44,475 nucleotides of DNA from an uncultured Clostridia bacterium (GTDB lineage: Bacteria; Bacillota; Clostridia; Christensenellales; Aristaeellaceae), in assembly GCA_945948915.1 (NCBI GenBank), contig CAMFCQ010000014.1:1-44475 (forward strand), written 5' to 3'. Shown one piece after another: positions 16,928 to 25,022 of the stretch. A program made the position numbers and the translations under genes. Under the pieces are notes generated by a model. It was not told where the DNA came from. It did no database searches and was given only the letters and a program-made list of their open reading frames with translations. Numbering within the stretch: position 1 is the first letter of the stretch; every line of letters begins with the position of its first letter.

Positions 16928-17962
16928 ATGATGAAAGTCGGTTTGATCGGCTGCGGCAAGATCGGTCAGGTTCGCCACCTGCCTGAGTATGCGGCCAACC
17001 CGAATTGTGAAATTTCGGCGCTGTACGACATCAATCTGGAGCGTGCGCAGGCGCTGGCCGAGCAGTACGGCGCGACGGCATATCCGTCCGTCGAGGCGCT
17101 GCTGGCCTCCGATGTGGAGGCGGTGAGCGTCTGCTCCTCCAACACCAGCCACGCGGAGATCGCCATTGCGGCACTCAAGGCGGGCAAGCACGTGCTGTGC
17201 GAAAAGCCGATGGCCACAACGCTGGAGGACTGCGAGGCTATGGTTGCGGCGGCGAAGGCGGCGGGCAAGCGCCTGATGATTGGCCAGAATCAGCGACTGG
17301 CCGGCGCGCACAGGAAGGCGAAGGAGCTGATCGATGCGGGCGCGATCGGCAAGGTGCTCACGTTCAAGACTGCGTTCTGCCACGGCGGTCCCGAGACGTG
17401 GAGTGTCGATCCGGGGCTGGGTACCTGGTTCTTTGACAAGAAGCGCGCCGCGATGGGCGCGATGGCCGATCTGGGCGTGCACAAGACCGACCTCATCCAG
17501 TACCTGACCGGACAGAAGATCGTCGAGGTCAGCGCGAAGCTGAGCGTGCTGGACAAGAAGTTTGCCGACGGCACCCCGATCACCGTGGACGACAACGCCT
17601 TCTGCATCTACAGGATGGACGGCGGTGCGATGGGCACCATGACCGTCTCCTGGACGAACTACGGCGCGGAGGACAACTCCACCGTGATCTGGGGCACCGA
17701 GGGCGTGCTGCACATCTATGATCATCCGGAGCACACGCTCGTGCTGGAGAAGAAGGGCGGCGAGGTCGAGTATTTCGACGTCGATCAGATCCAGACCAAC
17801 GACAACCAGACGGCGTCCGGCGTGATCGACATGTTCATCGAGGCCATCCTTGACGAGAACGCGCCGTACATCACCGGCGAGAGCGCGCTGACGGCGATGC
17901 GCGCTGTGTTTGCCGCTATCGAGTCCTCCGAGAAGGGCTGCGCCGTCAAGGTGGGCAACTGA
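16928..17962 (+). CDS. Gfo/Idh/MocA-family oxidoreductase (first)
   Basis: A 344-residue NAD(P)-dependent sugar or polyol dehydrogenase. The Rossmann motif VGLIGCGKIGQVRH lies at the N-terminus, the conserved CEKPMATT near residue 95, and the C-terminal alpha/beta catalytic domain holds MADLGVHKTDLIQYL, the likely catalytic His region. The start at 16928 is 9 bases from AAGGAG; an ATG at 16919 overlaps that site. The gap from the permease (16807-16927) has no terminator, so it is probably in the same operon. Its product is likely a keto-sugar passed to the isomerase encoded next. Confidence 0.92.
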   Translation: MMKVGLIGCGKIGQVRHLPEYAANPNCEISALYDINLERAQALAEQYGATAYPSVEALLASDVEAVSVCSSNTSHAEIAIAALKAGKHVLCEKPMATTLEDCEAMVAAAKAAGKRLMIGQNQRLAGAHRKAKELIDAGAIGKVLTFKTAFCHGGPETWSVDPGLGTWFFDKKRAAMGAMADLGVHKTDLIQYLTGQKIVEVSAKLSVLDKKFADGTPITVDDNAFCIYRMDGGAMGTMTVSWTNYGAEDNSTVIWGTEGVLHIYDHPEHTLVLEKKGGEVEYFDVDQIQTNDNQTASGVIDMFIEAILDENAPYITGESALTAMRAVFAAIESSEKGCAVKVGN

Positions 17963-18003
17963 GCCTGCTGCTTTGATGCAGAGTAAAGAGAGGAGCCACG
18001 CTC

Positions 18004-18819
18004 ATGAGTAGAATCGTTGCGGTCAATTCCAACTGCTACCACGGCTTTTCCATCGAAGAGGCGATTGAGGGCATCGCGGCGGCTGGCTTTCACTACATCG
18101 AGCTGACGGCGACCAAGGGATGGACGGAGCACGTGTTCCCGGATCAGAGCTTTGAGCGCCTGCTCGCCGTGAAGGACATGCTCGACCGCTATGGGCTCAA
18201 GCCCTTTTCCATGAGCGGCCACTGCAACCTGATGGATACCGAGCGCATCGGCGACTTCATCAAGAACATCCGTCTGGCGGCGTTCTTCGGCTGCGACTAC
18301 ATCGTCAGCTCCATCGGCGAGGCGCACCTCAAGGACAACGCCGTGGCGGACAACGCAACCGTGGCCGGCCACATCGCGGCGCTGGTGCCGTACCTGAAAC
18401 AGTATGGCCTTACGCTCGTGCTGGAGACGCACGGCAGGGAGCACGGCACCGGCAAGGTGCTCGCCGAGATCGTAAAGCTCGTGGGCAGCGAGCGCGTCAG
18501 GATCAACTACGACACGGCAAACGTGATCTTCTATGGCCGCGTTGATCCGTGCGAGGATCTCAAAGTCTGCATCGGCGATGTGGCGTATGTCCATCTCAAG
18601 GACAAGGCAGGCGCGGATGACGTGTGGGACTTCCCGGCGGTCGGCAAGGGCCGCGTGGACTTCCCGAGGTTCTTTGCGGAGCTTGAGGAGGCGGGCAATG
18701 CAAGCCCGCTGAGCATCGAGATTGAGTTCACGGCGAAGGGCCCTGGGAATCTTGACGAAGTCAATCAGGCTGTGAAGGACAGCGCAGCCTATCTGATTGC
18801 GCAGGGCTTTGCGCTGTAA
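18004..18819 (+). CDS. Sugar isomerase/epimerase, xylose isomerase-like TIM barrel (second)
   Basis: A 271-residue TIM-barrel protein of the same superfamily as the product at 10672-11586, but clearly not a close paralogue. Likely metal ligands: Glu in LVLETHG, Asp in INYDTANV, His in YVHLKDK and Glu in SIEIEF near the C-terminus. Sandwiched between two Gfo/Idh/MocA dehydrogenases, it probably isomerises or cleaves an oxidised (keto) sugar intermediate, as in inositol and glycoside catabolic systems. ATG after AGAGAGGAG. The specific reaction is not resolved. Confidence 0.88.
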   Translation: MSRIVAVNSNCYHGFSIEEAIEGIAAAGFHYIELTATKGWTEHVFPDQSFERLLAVKDMLDRYGLKPFSMSGHCNLMDTERIGDFIKNIRLAAFFGCDYIVSSIGEAHLKDNAVADNATVAGHIAALVPYLKQYGLTLVLETHGREHGTGKVLAEIVKLVGSERVRINYDTANVIFYGRVDPCEDLKVCIGDVAYVHLKDKAGADDVWDFPAVGKGRVDFPRFFAELEEAGNASPLSIEIEFTAKGPGNLDEVNQAVKDSAAYLIAQGFAL

Positions 18820-18831
18820 GGAGGGCGAGTT

Positions 18832-19794
18832 ATGAATATCCTGCTCGTTGGCCTGGGCGGCATGGGTACCTGCCACTACATGAACTATCAGCACATGGAG
18901 GACGCGAAGGTTGCCGCGTGTGTGGGCAAATCTGACAGCGACAGGACAGCGGCTGACGCATGGGGTCTGCCGATCTATGCATCCATTGCACAGGCCTGCG
19001 CGGCTGAAGCGATCGACGTGATCGACATCTGCGCGCCGACCTACCTGCACAAGCCGCTCGTGCTGGAGGCGGCGATGCAGAAGAAGCACATCATCTGCGA
19101 AAAGCCCGTCGCCCTGAACCTCGCGGACGCCAAGGCGATGTATGCAGCTGCCGAGGAGAACGGCGTGCAGCTGTATATCGCGCAGGTGCTGCAGTTTACG
19201 CGCGAGGTCGAGACGCTACGCGAGGTGGTCAGGACTGAGCGGTACGGCAAGCCGCTGGACGGCTGCTTTGAGCGCCTGACCGCCTGCCCGAAGTGGTCGC
19301 AGGGCGGCTGGCTGCTGGATAAGGAAAAGAGCGGCCTGCTGCCGTTTGACCTGCACATCCACGACCTCGACGTGATCGTCAGCCTGTTCGGCAAGCCGGA
19401 CCACGTGAGCTTCACCGAATGCGCGGGCCCGGACAGGGCGTATGCCGAGCAATACCGCTTCCTGTACGCCTACAACAGTGGCATGAACGTCTGCGCGGAG
19501 GCTGCCTGGTTCAATGCGGCGATTCCGTTTACCGCGCGCTGGCGCGTGTACTTTGAGCGCGGCATGCTGATCTGCGACGCAAGCGGCGTCACCGGCTATG
19601 CTGCCGACGGCGAGGTGACGAGGTTTGACGTGAGCGATCCGGTTCAGGTGGATTGCGGCATCAACCTGGGAAGAAGCGGATGGTTCCTTCGGGAGCTGAC
19701 GCACCTGCTGGACTGCGCGAAGAGGGGAGAGCCGTCCGCGCTTGTGCCCAAGCAGCGGGTGCTGGATGTGGTGGAAATCCTTGAAAGAATCTGA
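18832..19794 (+). CDS. Gfo/Idh/MocA-family oxidoreductase (second)
   Basis: A 320-residue dehydrogenase with N-terminal ILLVGLGGMGTCHY (nucleotide-binding), ICEKPVALN near residue 88, and a C-terminal domain with LPFDLHIHDLDVIVSLFG, where the histidines sit in the place of the catalytic His. It starts 12 bases after the isomerase stop, with AAGGAGGGCG as binding site. Its paralogue at 16928 differs widely, so the pair probably acts at different positions or steps of the same substrate rather than being a recent duplication. Confidence 0.92.
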   Translation: MNILLVGLGGMGTCHYMNYQHMEDAKVAACVGKSDSDRTAADAWGLPIYASIAQACAAEAIDVIDICAPTYLHKPLVLEAAMQKKHIICEKPVALNLADAKAMYAAAEENGVQLYIAQVLQFTREVETLREVVRTERYGKPLDGCFERLTACPKWSQGGWLLDKEKSGLLPFDLHIHDLDVIVSLFGKPDHVSFTECAGPDRAYAEQYRFLYAYNSGMNVCAEAAWFNAAIPFTARWRVYFERGMLICDASGVTGYAADGEVTRFDVSDPVQVDCGINLGRSGWFLRELTHLLDCAKRGEPSALVPKQRVLDVVEILERI

Positions 19795-19816
19795 TGCGGA
19801 AATCTGACATGAAAAC

Positions 19817-19849
19817 AAGGCGCTGCGGGGAAGACCTGCAGCGCCTTTT
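19817..19849 (+). terminator. Terminator of sugar operon
   Basis: AAGGCGCTGC (19817-19826) and GCAGCGCCTT (19838-19847) form a 10-bp stem with an 11-base loop, followed by a T run. Confidence 0.9.
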
Positions 19850-19867
19850 GCTTCATGGGATGGACGG

Positions 19868-20785
19868 TCATTTTGCGAAATTCCTGTTCAGCCACGGGAA
19901 CGTCAGCGGCCAGATGCAGCCGGCAAATGCGATAACAAGGAAATAGCGCACCGCATGGGCCATCTCGTGGCCGCCAAAGAGCGCCAGCAGAGGCGCCTTG
20001 ATGCCCGCCTTCAGGCCCAACAAGAGCACGAGGCCGGCGATCAGCTTGACGGCCTGAACGGACAGTGGTGCGCGGGTATCAAAGCGGATCACCCGGTGAT
20101 CCAGTTCCCACGTCATGAACACGCCCAGGACGCAGCCGAGTAAAGTGTAGGCGTTTTTCGTGCCGTGCGCGAGGTTGTCTGCGTCGATATCGGCAGGAAA
20201 GGGAAAGAGATACACGAACGCGAGATACGCGAAGGAGAGCAGCACCATGCCGAAGAGCAGCGGACGCATACGCCGGGGATCATCACAGGAGTTTTGCAGA
20301 AGAGGATAAAGCCCAAAGACCAGCGCCAGCGCGAGAAGGGCCGAAACGCCGACGTCCCAAGGCGTGTGCACGCCCAAATACATGCGCGAGAGCGGAACCA
20401 GCACGCACAACGCGATGCAGGGGATGCGGACCGCGCGGCGGTGCGTCCATCGGGCGATGGCACCGTATACGCCGATGCTTGTCTGCGTGTGGCCGCTTGG
20501 GAAGGAATAGCCCGTCGCTTCGGCACGCGCGCTTTCCACGATGGTGAAGTCCGGATTGCGTACCCAGGGACGCGGAACGCGGAACAGCAGCTTGAGCCAT
20601 TGATTGAGCACCGTGCCCAGAAGCCCCACGCAGAGGAGGTAATAGCCTTCCTTTTTGTTCACACACCAGAAAAGCAGCAGGCCGAAGGCAATAAACAGCG
20701 TTTCCTCGCCAAAGTGCGTGATCAGAGAAAAGAAGACATCGAGCGCCGGCATGCGGATGCTCTCGAAAAAAAACAGAAGGGACAT
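19868..20785 (-). CDS. PAP2-family membrane phosphatase
   Basis: A 305-residue polytopic protein of the type 2 phosphatidic acid phosphatase superfamily, which dephosphorylates lipid phosphates such as undecaprenyl pyrophosphate or phosphatidic acid at the outer membrane leaflet. All three motifs are present: KLLFRVPRP near residue 65, PSGH near 97 and SRMYLGVHTPWDV near 133, with the catalytic histidines. Around eight hydrophobic helices; the C-terminal half (residues 160-300) adds membrane segments beyond the usual ~200-residue core. ATG after AAAGGAG. The gene is monocistronic and divergent from the following ABC operon. Confidence 0.93.
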   Translation of the reverse strand: MSLLFFFESIRMPALDVFFSLITHFGEETLFIAFGLLLFWCVNKKEGYYLLCVGLLGTVLNQWLKLLFRVPRPWVRNPDFTIVESARAEATGYSFPSGHTQTSIGVYGAIARWTHRRAVRIPCIALCVLVPLSRMYLGVHTPWDVGVSALLALALVFGLYPLLQNSCDDPRRMRPLLFGMVLLSFAYLAFVYLFPFPADIDADNLAHGTKNAYTLLGCVLGVFMTWELDHRVIRFDTRAPLSVQAVKLIAGLVLLLGLKAGIKAPLLALFGGHEMAHAVRYFLVIAFAGCIWPLTFPWLNRNFAK

Positions 20786-20826
20786 GACATTTCTCCTTTG
20801 CTATGGGGATCAATACTGACCATACT

Positions 20827-20855
20827 ATCATAGCATTTTGTAAAGAAATTGTCAA
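20827..20855 (-). promoter_or_regulatory. Promoter of PAP2 gene
   Basis: On the minus strand TTGACA (20855-20850), 17-base spacer and TATGAT (20832-20827). Confidence 0.8.
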
Positions 20856-20872
20856 TTCTGCGTAAAATCGGC

Positions 20873-20902
20873 TTGACAGCATTGTGGCAATGCGCGTACA
20901 AT
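20873..20902 (+). promoter_or_regulatory. Promoter of Fe3+/phosphonate-type ABC operon
   Basis: TTGACA (20873-20878), 18-base spacer and TACAAT (20897-20902), back to back with the PAP2 promoter; the two -35 boxes are 17 bases apart. No Fur-like palindrome was seen by eye. Confidence 0.8.
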
Positions 20903-20969
20903 AAGCATAACCGAACGGGCTGCTTTGTGATCGACAGGAAAGCACCCAGAAAAAAGGAGGAACCTCATC

Positions 20970-21959
20970 ATGAAAAAGTTCTTTGCGCTGATGCTCGCGC
21001 TGATGTTGCTGGTGACCGCTTCTGCGGCGCTGGCGGACGGAAGCCTCGTCGTCTATTCTCCGCATGACGCGGATCCGCTGAATGCCGGCGTGGCGATGTT
21101 CCAGGCTGCGTATCCGGACATCGATGTGCAGGTCATCGCAGCCGGCACCGGCGAGCTGTGCCAGCGCATCGTGGCTGAGAGCGAGAATCCGCAGGGCGAC
21201 GTCCTCTGGGGCGGCGGCGCGGACACCCTGGCCGGCTATGTGGACTACTTTGACGCGTATGTCTGCGCGAACGACGATGTGATCGGCGAAGCCTACAAGG
21301 ACGCGGATGACATGTGGATCGGCGAGTCCCCGCTGCCCATGGTCATCATCTACAACAAGAACCTCATCGCTGAGGAAGACGTGCCCAAGACCTGGGACGA
21401 CCTGTGCAACGAGTCCCTCAAGGGCAAGATCGCGTACGCTTCCCCGGCGAAGTCCGGCTCCGCGTACACCCAGCTGTGCACCATGCTCTTCTCCAAGGAC
21501 ACCATCGACGAGGGCTGGGAGCTGGTCTTCAACTTCATCAAGAACCTGGACGGCAAGGTGCAGGATTCCTCCGGCAACTGCCACAAGCTCGTCGCCTCCG
21601 GTGAGTACGCCATCGGCGTGACCATCGAGAAGTCCGCGGTGCTCTACAACGACAACCCGGACATCGGCTACATCTACCCGGCGAAGAACTCCGCGGTGCC
21701 GGACGGCGTGGCGCTTGTGAAGAACTGCCCGAATCCGGACAACGCCAAGCTGTTCATCGACTTCGTTACCGGCCTTGAGTGCCAGACCGCGCAGAACGCC
21801 GACTGGGCCCGCCGCCCGGTCCGCAGCGACCTGACCCCGGTTGGCCTGGTTGGCCTGGATACCCTCGACCTGGGCAACTACGACTTTGCGTACGCCGCCA
21901 AGAACAAGGCCGAGATCGTTGAGAAGTGGAACGACCTGACCATCGAAGCCGAGGAGTAA
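20970..21959 (+). CDS. ABC transporter substrate-binding protein (Fe3+/2-aminoethylphosphonate type)
   Basis: A 329-residue secreted binding protein with signal peptide MKKFFALMLALMLLVTASAALA (cleavage after about residue 22, no lipobox). The mature part starts SLVVYSPHDADPLNAGV, typical of the FbpA/AfuA/PhnS group, and includes GDVLWGGGAD, YNKNLIAEEDVPKTWDDL and ARRPVRSDL. The adjacent double tyrosine used by classical FbpA to hold ferric iron is not obvious, so a phosphonate or other anionic ligand is as likely as iron. ATG after AAAGGAGG. A terminator between this gene and the ATPase gene suggests higher expression of the binding protein. Confidence 0.88.
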   Translation: MKKFFALMLALMLLVTASAALADGSLVVYSPHDADPLNAGVAMFQAAYPDIDVQVIAAGTGELCQRIVAESENPQGDVLWGGGADTLAGYVDYFDAYVCANDDVIGEAYKDADDMWIGESPLPMVIIYNKNLIAEEDVPKTWDDLCNESLKGKIAYASPAKSGSAYTQLCTMLFSKDTIDEGWELVFNFIKNLDGKVQDSSGNCHKLVASGEYAIGVTIEKSAVLYNDNPDIGYIYPAKNSAVPDGVALVKNCPNPDNAKLFIDFVTGLECQTAQNADWARRPVRSDLTPVGLVGLDTLDLGNYDFAYAAKNKAEIVEKWNDLTIEAEE

Positions 21960-21977
21960 TCTGTATTGCGAAGGATG

Positions 21978-22005
21978 GGGGGACACTCGGTGTCCCCCTT
22001 CTTTT
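21978..22005 (+). terminator. Terminator between binding protein and ATPase genes
   Basis: GGGGGACAC (21978-21986) and GTGTCCCCC (21990-21998) form a 9-bp stem with a three-base loop, followed by TTCTTTT. With no clear new promoter before 22056, it is probably leaky and sets expression ratios within the operon. Confidence 0.88.
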
Positions 22006-22055
22006 GATGTATGGTCAACCGGCGGCACGACCGCCCTATGGAGAGAGGTACTGAA

Positions 22056-23129
22056 ATGAGCAACGAAGTCATCATCAAAAATGCTGTCAAGCGCTACGGC
22101 GATTTTACCGCGCTGCACGGCGTGTCCCTGAACATCGAGAAGGGCGAGTTCTTCACCCTGCTGGGACCGTCCGGCTGCGGCAAGACCACGCTGCTGCGCA
22201 TGATCGCCGGCTTTAACTCCATCGAGGGCGGCGATTTCTACTTTGGCGAAAACCGGATCAACGACGTGCCTGCGCACAAGCGCGACATCGGTATGGTCTT
22301 CCAGAATTACGCGATTTTCCCGCACCTGACCGTCGAGGAGAATGTGGCCTACGGCCTCAAGGCGCGCAAGGTGGACAAGAAGGAGATCGACCGCCGCGTG
22401 AAGGAGGCGCTGGAGCTGGTGCAGATTGCGCCGCTGGCTTCGCGTAAGCCCAGCGAGCTCTCCGGCGGCCAGCAGCAGCGCGTCGCGCTGGCCCGTGCAT
22501 TCGTCATCGAGCCGAGCGTGCTGCTGATGGATGAGCCGCTGTCCAACCTGGATGCCAAGCTGCGCGTGCAGATGCGCTCCATCATCAAGAAGCTCCAGCG
22601 CCGTCTGGGCATCACCACCATCTATGTCACGCACGATCAGGAGGAGGCGCTGGCGATCTCCGACCGCATCGCCGTCATGAATCAGGGCAAGGTCATGCAG
22701 GTCGGCACGCCGAGTGAAATCTATGCCAAGCCGGAGAACCCGTTCGTCGCGGGCTTCATCGGTGTGAGCAACTTCCTCAATTGCGACGTGGTGAGCTGCG
22801 AAAACGGCGTGGCGAAGGTCTCCATCAAGGGCGAATTGGACATCGATGTGCCGGTCAGAAAGGCATACACCGGCAAGGCGCAGCTTTCCGCGCGGCCGGA
22901 GCAGCTCTTCTTCTCCGAGACGGGCATGCCGGGCAAGGTGATGTTCTCCACGTTCCTGGGCGACTTCATCGAGTACGAGGTGGAGCTCGACGATGGACAG
23001 ATGCTCATCATCAACGAGTACACCAAGGACACCGCCAAGGTGCACGAGGTGGGCGAGAAGGTGTTCATCAGCTTTGACGCCACGCGCATCAGCCTCTATA
23101 ACGAGGCCGAGGAGGTGCTTTCCAAGTGA
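22056..23129 (+). CDS. ABC transporter ATP-binding protein (FbpC/PotA-like)
   Basis: A 357-residue ATPase with one ABC domain and a C-terminal TOBE domain, as in iron, spermidine and phosphonate importers. Walker A is GPSGCGKTTLL near residue 39, the signature LSGGQQQRVALARA near 140, Walker B VLLMDEPLSNLDAKLR near 162, and the switch His in IYVTHDQEEAL near 195. The TOBE region runs from about 285 to 350. ATG at 22056 after GAGAGAGG. It overlaps the permease gene by 4 bases. Confidence 0.95.
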   Translation: MSNEVIIKNAVKRYGDFTALHGVSLNIEKGEFFTLLGPSGCGKTTLLRMIAGFNSIEGGDFYFGENRINDVPAHKRDIGMVFQNYAIFPHLTVEENVAYGLKARKVDKKEIDRRVKEALELVQIAPLASRKPSELSGGQQQRVALARAFVIEPSVLLMDEPLSNLDAKLRVQMRSIIKKLQRRLGITTIYVTHDQEEALAISDRIAVMNQGKVMQVGTPSEIYAKPENPFVAGFIGVSNFLNCDVVSCENGVAKVSIKGELDIDVPVRKAYTGKAQLSARPEQLFFSETGMPGKVMFSTFLGDFIEYEVELDDGQMLIINEYTKDTAKVHEVGEKVFISFDATRISLYNEAEEVLSK

Positions 23130-24787
23130 CGGATCGCCCGCGCCGGAAGATCAAGCTCGACTTCTGGTTTTTCGTCAAGGCCAGCGTGATTCTGGCGCTG
23201 TGTCTGTTCATCGTCTATCCGTTTTACACCATCCTGACCAAGAGCGTTTTTTCCAGCAAGGTGGAGGGCATCACGCTGTACAACTTCCAGCGCTTCTTCA
23301 CCAAGAAGTATTACTACCGCACGCTGCTGCGCTCGCTGGTCATCTGCTCGTTTACGACGCTGTTTGCCTGTATCATCGGCGTGTTCATCGCGTATGTCAT
23401 GACGCGCTACAATGTGCTGGGCAAGAACGTCCTGCATGTGTTCATCATCCTGTCGCTGATGAGCCCGCCGTTCATCGGCGCGTATTCCTGGATCGTGCTG
23501 CTGGGCCGCAACGGCCTGATCACGCAGGCGCTCACGGCCATCGGATTGCCTGCGCCTACAATCTACGGGCGAAACGGCATCATCTTCGTGTTCACGCTGC
23601 ACCTGTTCCCGTATGTGTATCTGTACACCTCCGGCGCGATGAACAGCATTGATTCCTCTCTGGAGGAGGCCGCAGAGAACCTGGGCATGAACAAGCTCAA
23701 GCGCATCATGACCATCACACTGCCGGTCGTGCTGCCGTCGATCCTCGCGGGCTGCATCATGGTGTTTATGACCTGTCTGGCGGACTTTGGCACGCCGATG
23801 CTGCTGGGCGAGGGCTACACCGTGCTGCCCGTGCTCGTGTACAATGAGTACATGTCCGAGAGCGCGACGGACCCGTATATGGCTTCCGCGCTGTCGGTGG
23901 TCATCGTGGCCTGCTCGATGGTCATGCTGGCGCTGCAGAAGCTGGTGGTGGAGAAGAAGAACTACACCATGAGCACGCTGCGCCCACCGCAGGAGACAAA
24001 GCTGCACGGCGTGAAGCGCTTCCTGGCGTCCTTCCCGGTGTATCTGGTCATCTTCTTTGCGCTGCTGCCGCAGATTGTGGTGGTGTGCCAATCGTTCGTG
24101 GAGCGCAGCTTCTCGGGCGTCGTGCAGGGCATCAACCTCAATAACTACCGCGCGATTCTCAAGCGCCTGGGCCAGAACATCTTCAACACCTATGCGTTCT
24201 CGCTGGCGGCGATCGTGTTCATCGTCATCCTGGGCATCCTGATCTCCTACGTCTTGGTACGCAAGAAGGGCAAGGCAGCGACGGTCATCGATACGCTCAT
24301 CATGTTCCCGTACGTGATTCCGGGCTCCGTTTTGGGCATCGGCCTCATCGTGGCGTTCAACCGCAAGCCGCTGATTCTGGTGGGCACGGCTGCGATCATG
24401 ATCATCTCCTACGTCGTACGCAAGCTGCCCTACACGGTGCGCTCCGGCAGCGCGTTCCTGTACCAGATGGATCCGTCGGTGGAGGAGGCGTCCATCAACC
24501 TGGGCGTATCCCCGATGAAGACGTTCTTCACGATGACGGCGCGCATGATGCTGCCTGGCATCATGTCCGGCGCGGTGCTTAGCTGGATCACCTGCATCAA
24601 CGAGCTGTCCAGCTCCATCATGCTCTATTCGGGCAAGACCTCGACCATCGCCGTTGCGATCTATCAGGAGGTCGTCCGCATGAGCGACGGCACCGCTGCG
24701 GCGCTGGCGACAATCCTCTCGGTGACGACGGTCATCTCGATGCTGATCGTGTTCAGGGCGACAAAGGGAAAAGTAAAAATCGTCTAA
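23126..24787 (+). CDS. ABC transporter permease, two fused membrane domains (FbpB-like)
   Basis: A 553-residue permease with about 12 hydrophobic helices forming two tandem binding-protein-dependent transport domains. Each half carries the EAA loop that docks the ATPase: EEAAENLGMNKLKRIMTITLPVVLP near residues 178-200, and EEASINLGVSPMKTFFTMTARMMLP near 450-475. Such fused permeases are typical of the Fe3+ / 2-aminoethylphosphonate family. It starts at GTG within the overlap GTGA with the ATPase gene; GAGGAGGTG lies just upstream, so the two are translationally coupled. Confidence 0.94.
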   Translation: MTDRPRRKIKLDFWFFVKASVILALCLFIVYPFYTILTKSVFSSKVEGITLYNFQRFFTKKYYYRTLLRSLVICSFTTLFACIIGVFIAYVMTRYNVLGKNVLHVFIILSLMSPPFIGAYSWIVLLGRNGLITQALTAIGLPAPTIYGRNGIIFVFTLHLFPYVYLYTSGAMNSIDSSLEEAAENLGMNKLKRIMTITLPVVLPSILAGCIMVFMTCLADFGTPMLLGEGYTVLPVLVYNEYMSESATDPYMASALSVVIVACSMVMLALQKLVVEKKNYTMSTLRPPQETKLHGVKRFLASFPVYLVIFFALLPQIVVVCQSFVERSFSGVVQGINLNNYRAILKRLGQNIFNTYAFSLAAIVFIVILGILISYVLVRKKGKAATVIDTLIMFPYVIPGSVLGIGLIVAFNRKPLILVGTAAIMIISYVVRKLPYTVRSGSAFLYQMDPSVEEASINLGVSPMKTFFTMTARMMLPGIMSGAVLSWITCINELSSSIMLYSGKTSTIAVAIYQEVVRMSDGTAAALATILSVTTVISMLIVFRATKGKVKIV

Positions 24788-24796
24788 GACAGCATA

Positions 24797-24824
24797 GCCT
24801 CTCCGGTCTTTCGGAGAGGCTTTT
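24797..24824 (+). terminator. Terminator of ABC operon
   Basis: GCCTCTCCG (24797-24805) and CGGAGAGGC (24812-24820) form a 9-bp stem with a six-base loop, followed by TTTT. Confidence 0.9.
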
Positions 24825-24841
24825 CTGAATATAACAATCAT

Positions 24842-25017
24842 GCGGTGCGTCTTGTCTGATGCTGGTTCTTGCCAAGAGGATGAATCAACGCACCGCCTTT
24901 TCCGTCCGATTTTTGCCTCGTGCATTCAGCGTACATTCGGTACATTGAACGCAGCGAGGCTTCGTCAGAGCAAAATCTGATGCTCTTTGTGAGCAATCTT
25001 TCTGCGAATGAGTATGA
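24842..25017. repeat. Intergenic repeat copy 2
   Basis: Between the ABC operon terminator and the end of rqcH lies a second copy of the element at 14053-14215. The shared part runs from about 24888 to 25017, with matching blocks in the same order (CTTTTCCG, CGTAC, GGCTTC, CAGAGC, CTGAT, CTGCG, AGTATGA). Instead of the left inverted end it has a hairpin, GCGGTGCGT (24842-24850) against ACGCACCGC (24888-24896). It also contains TTCA..GTAC / GTAC..TGAA and CAGAGC/GCTCT inverted repeats, so it can fold extensively. No gene is visible. Confidence 0.6.
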
Positions 25018-25022
25018 TGCGG

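Noticed and set aside
20283-23045. A 920-codon open frame on the minus strand
   Set aside because: It lies opposite two well-supported ABC transporter genes and its own sequence is rich in His, Leu, Val and Arg as expected for the complement of GC-biased codons. No motif.
23096-24925. A 609-codon open frame opposite the fused permease
   Set aside because: Extremely charged (D, R, H, Q) composition typical of antisense to a hydrophobic permease.
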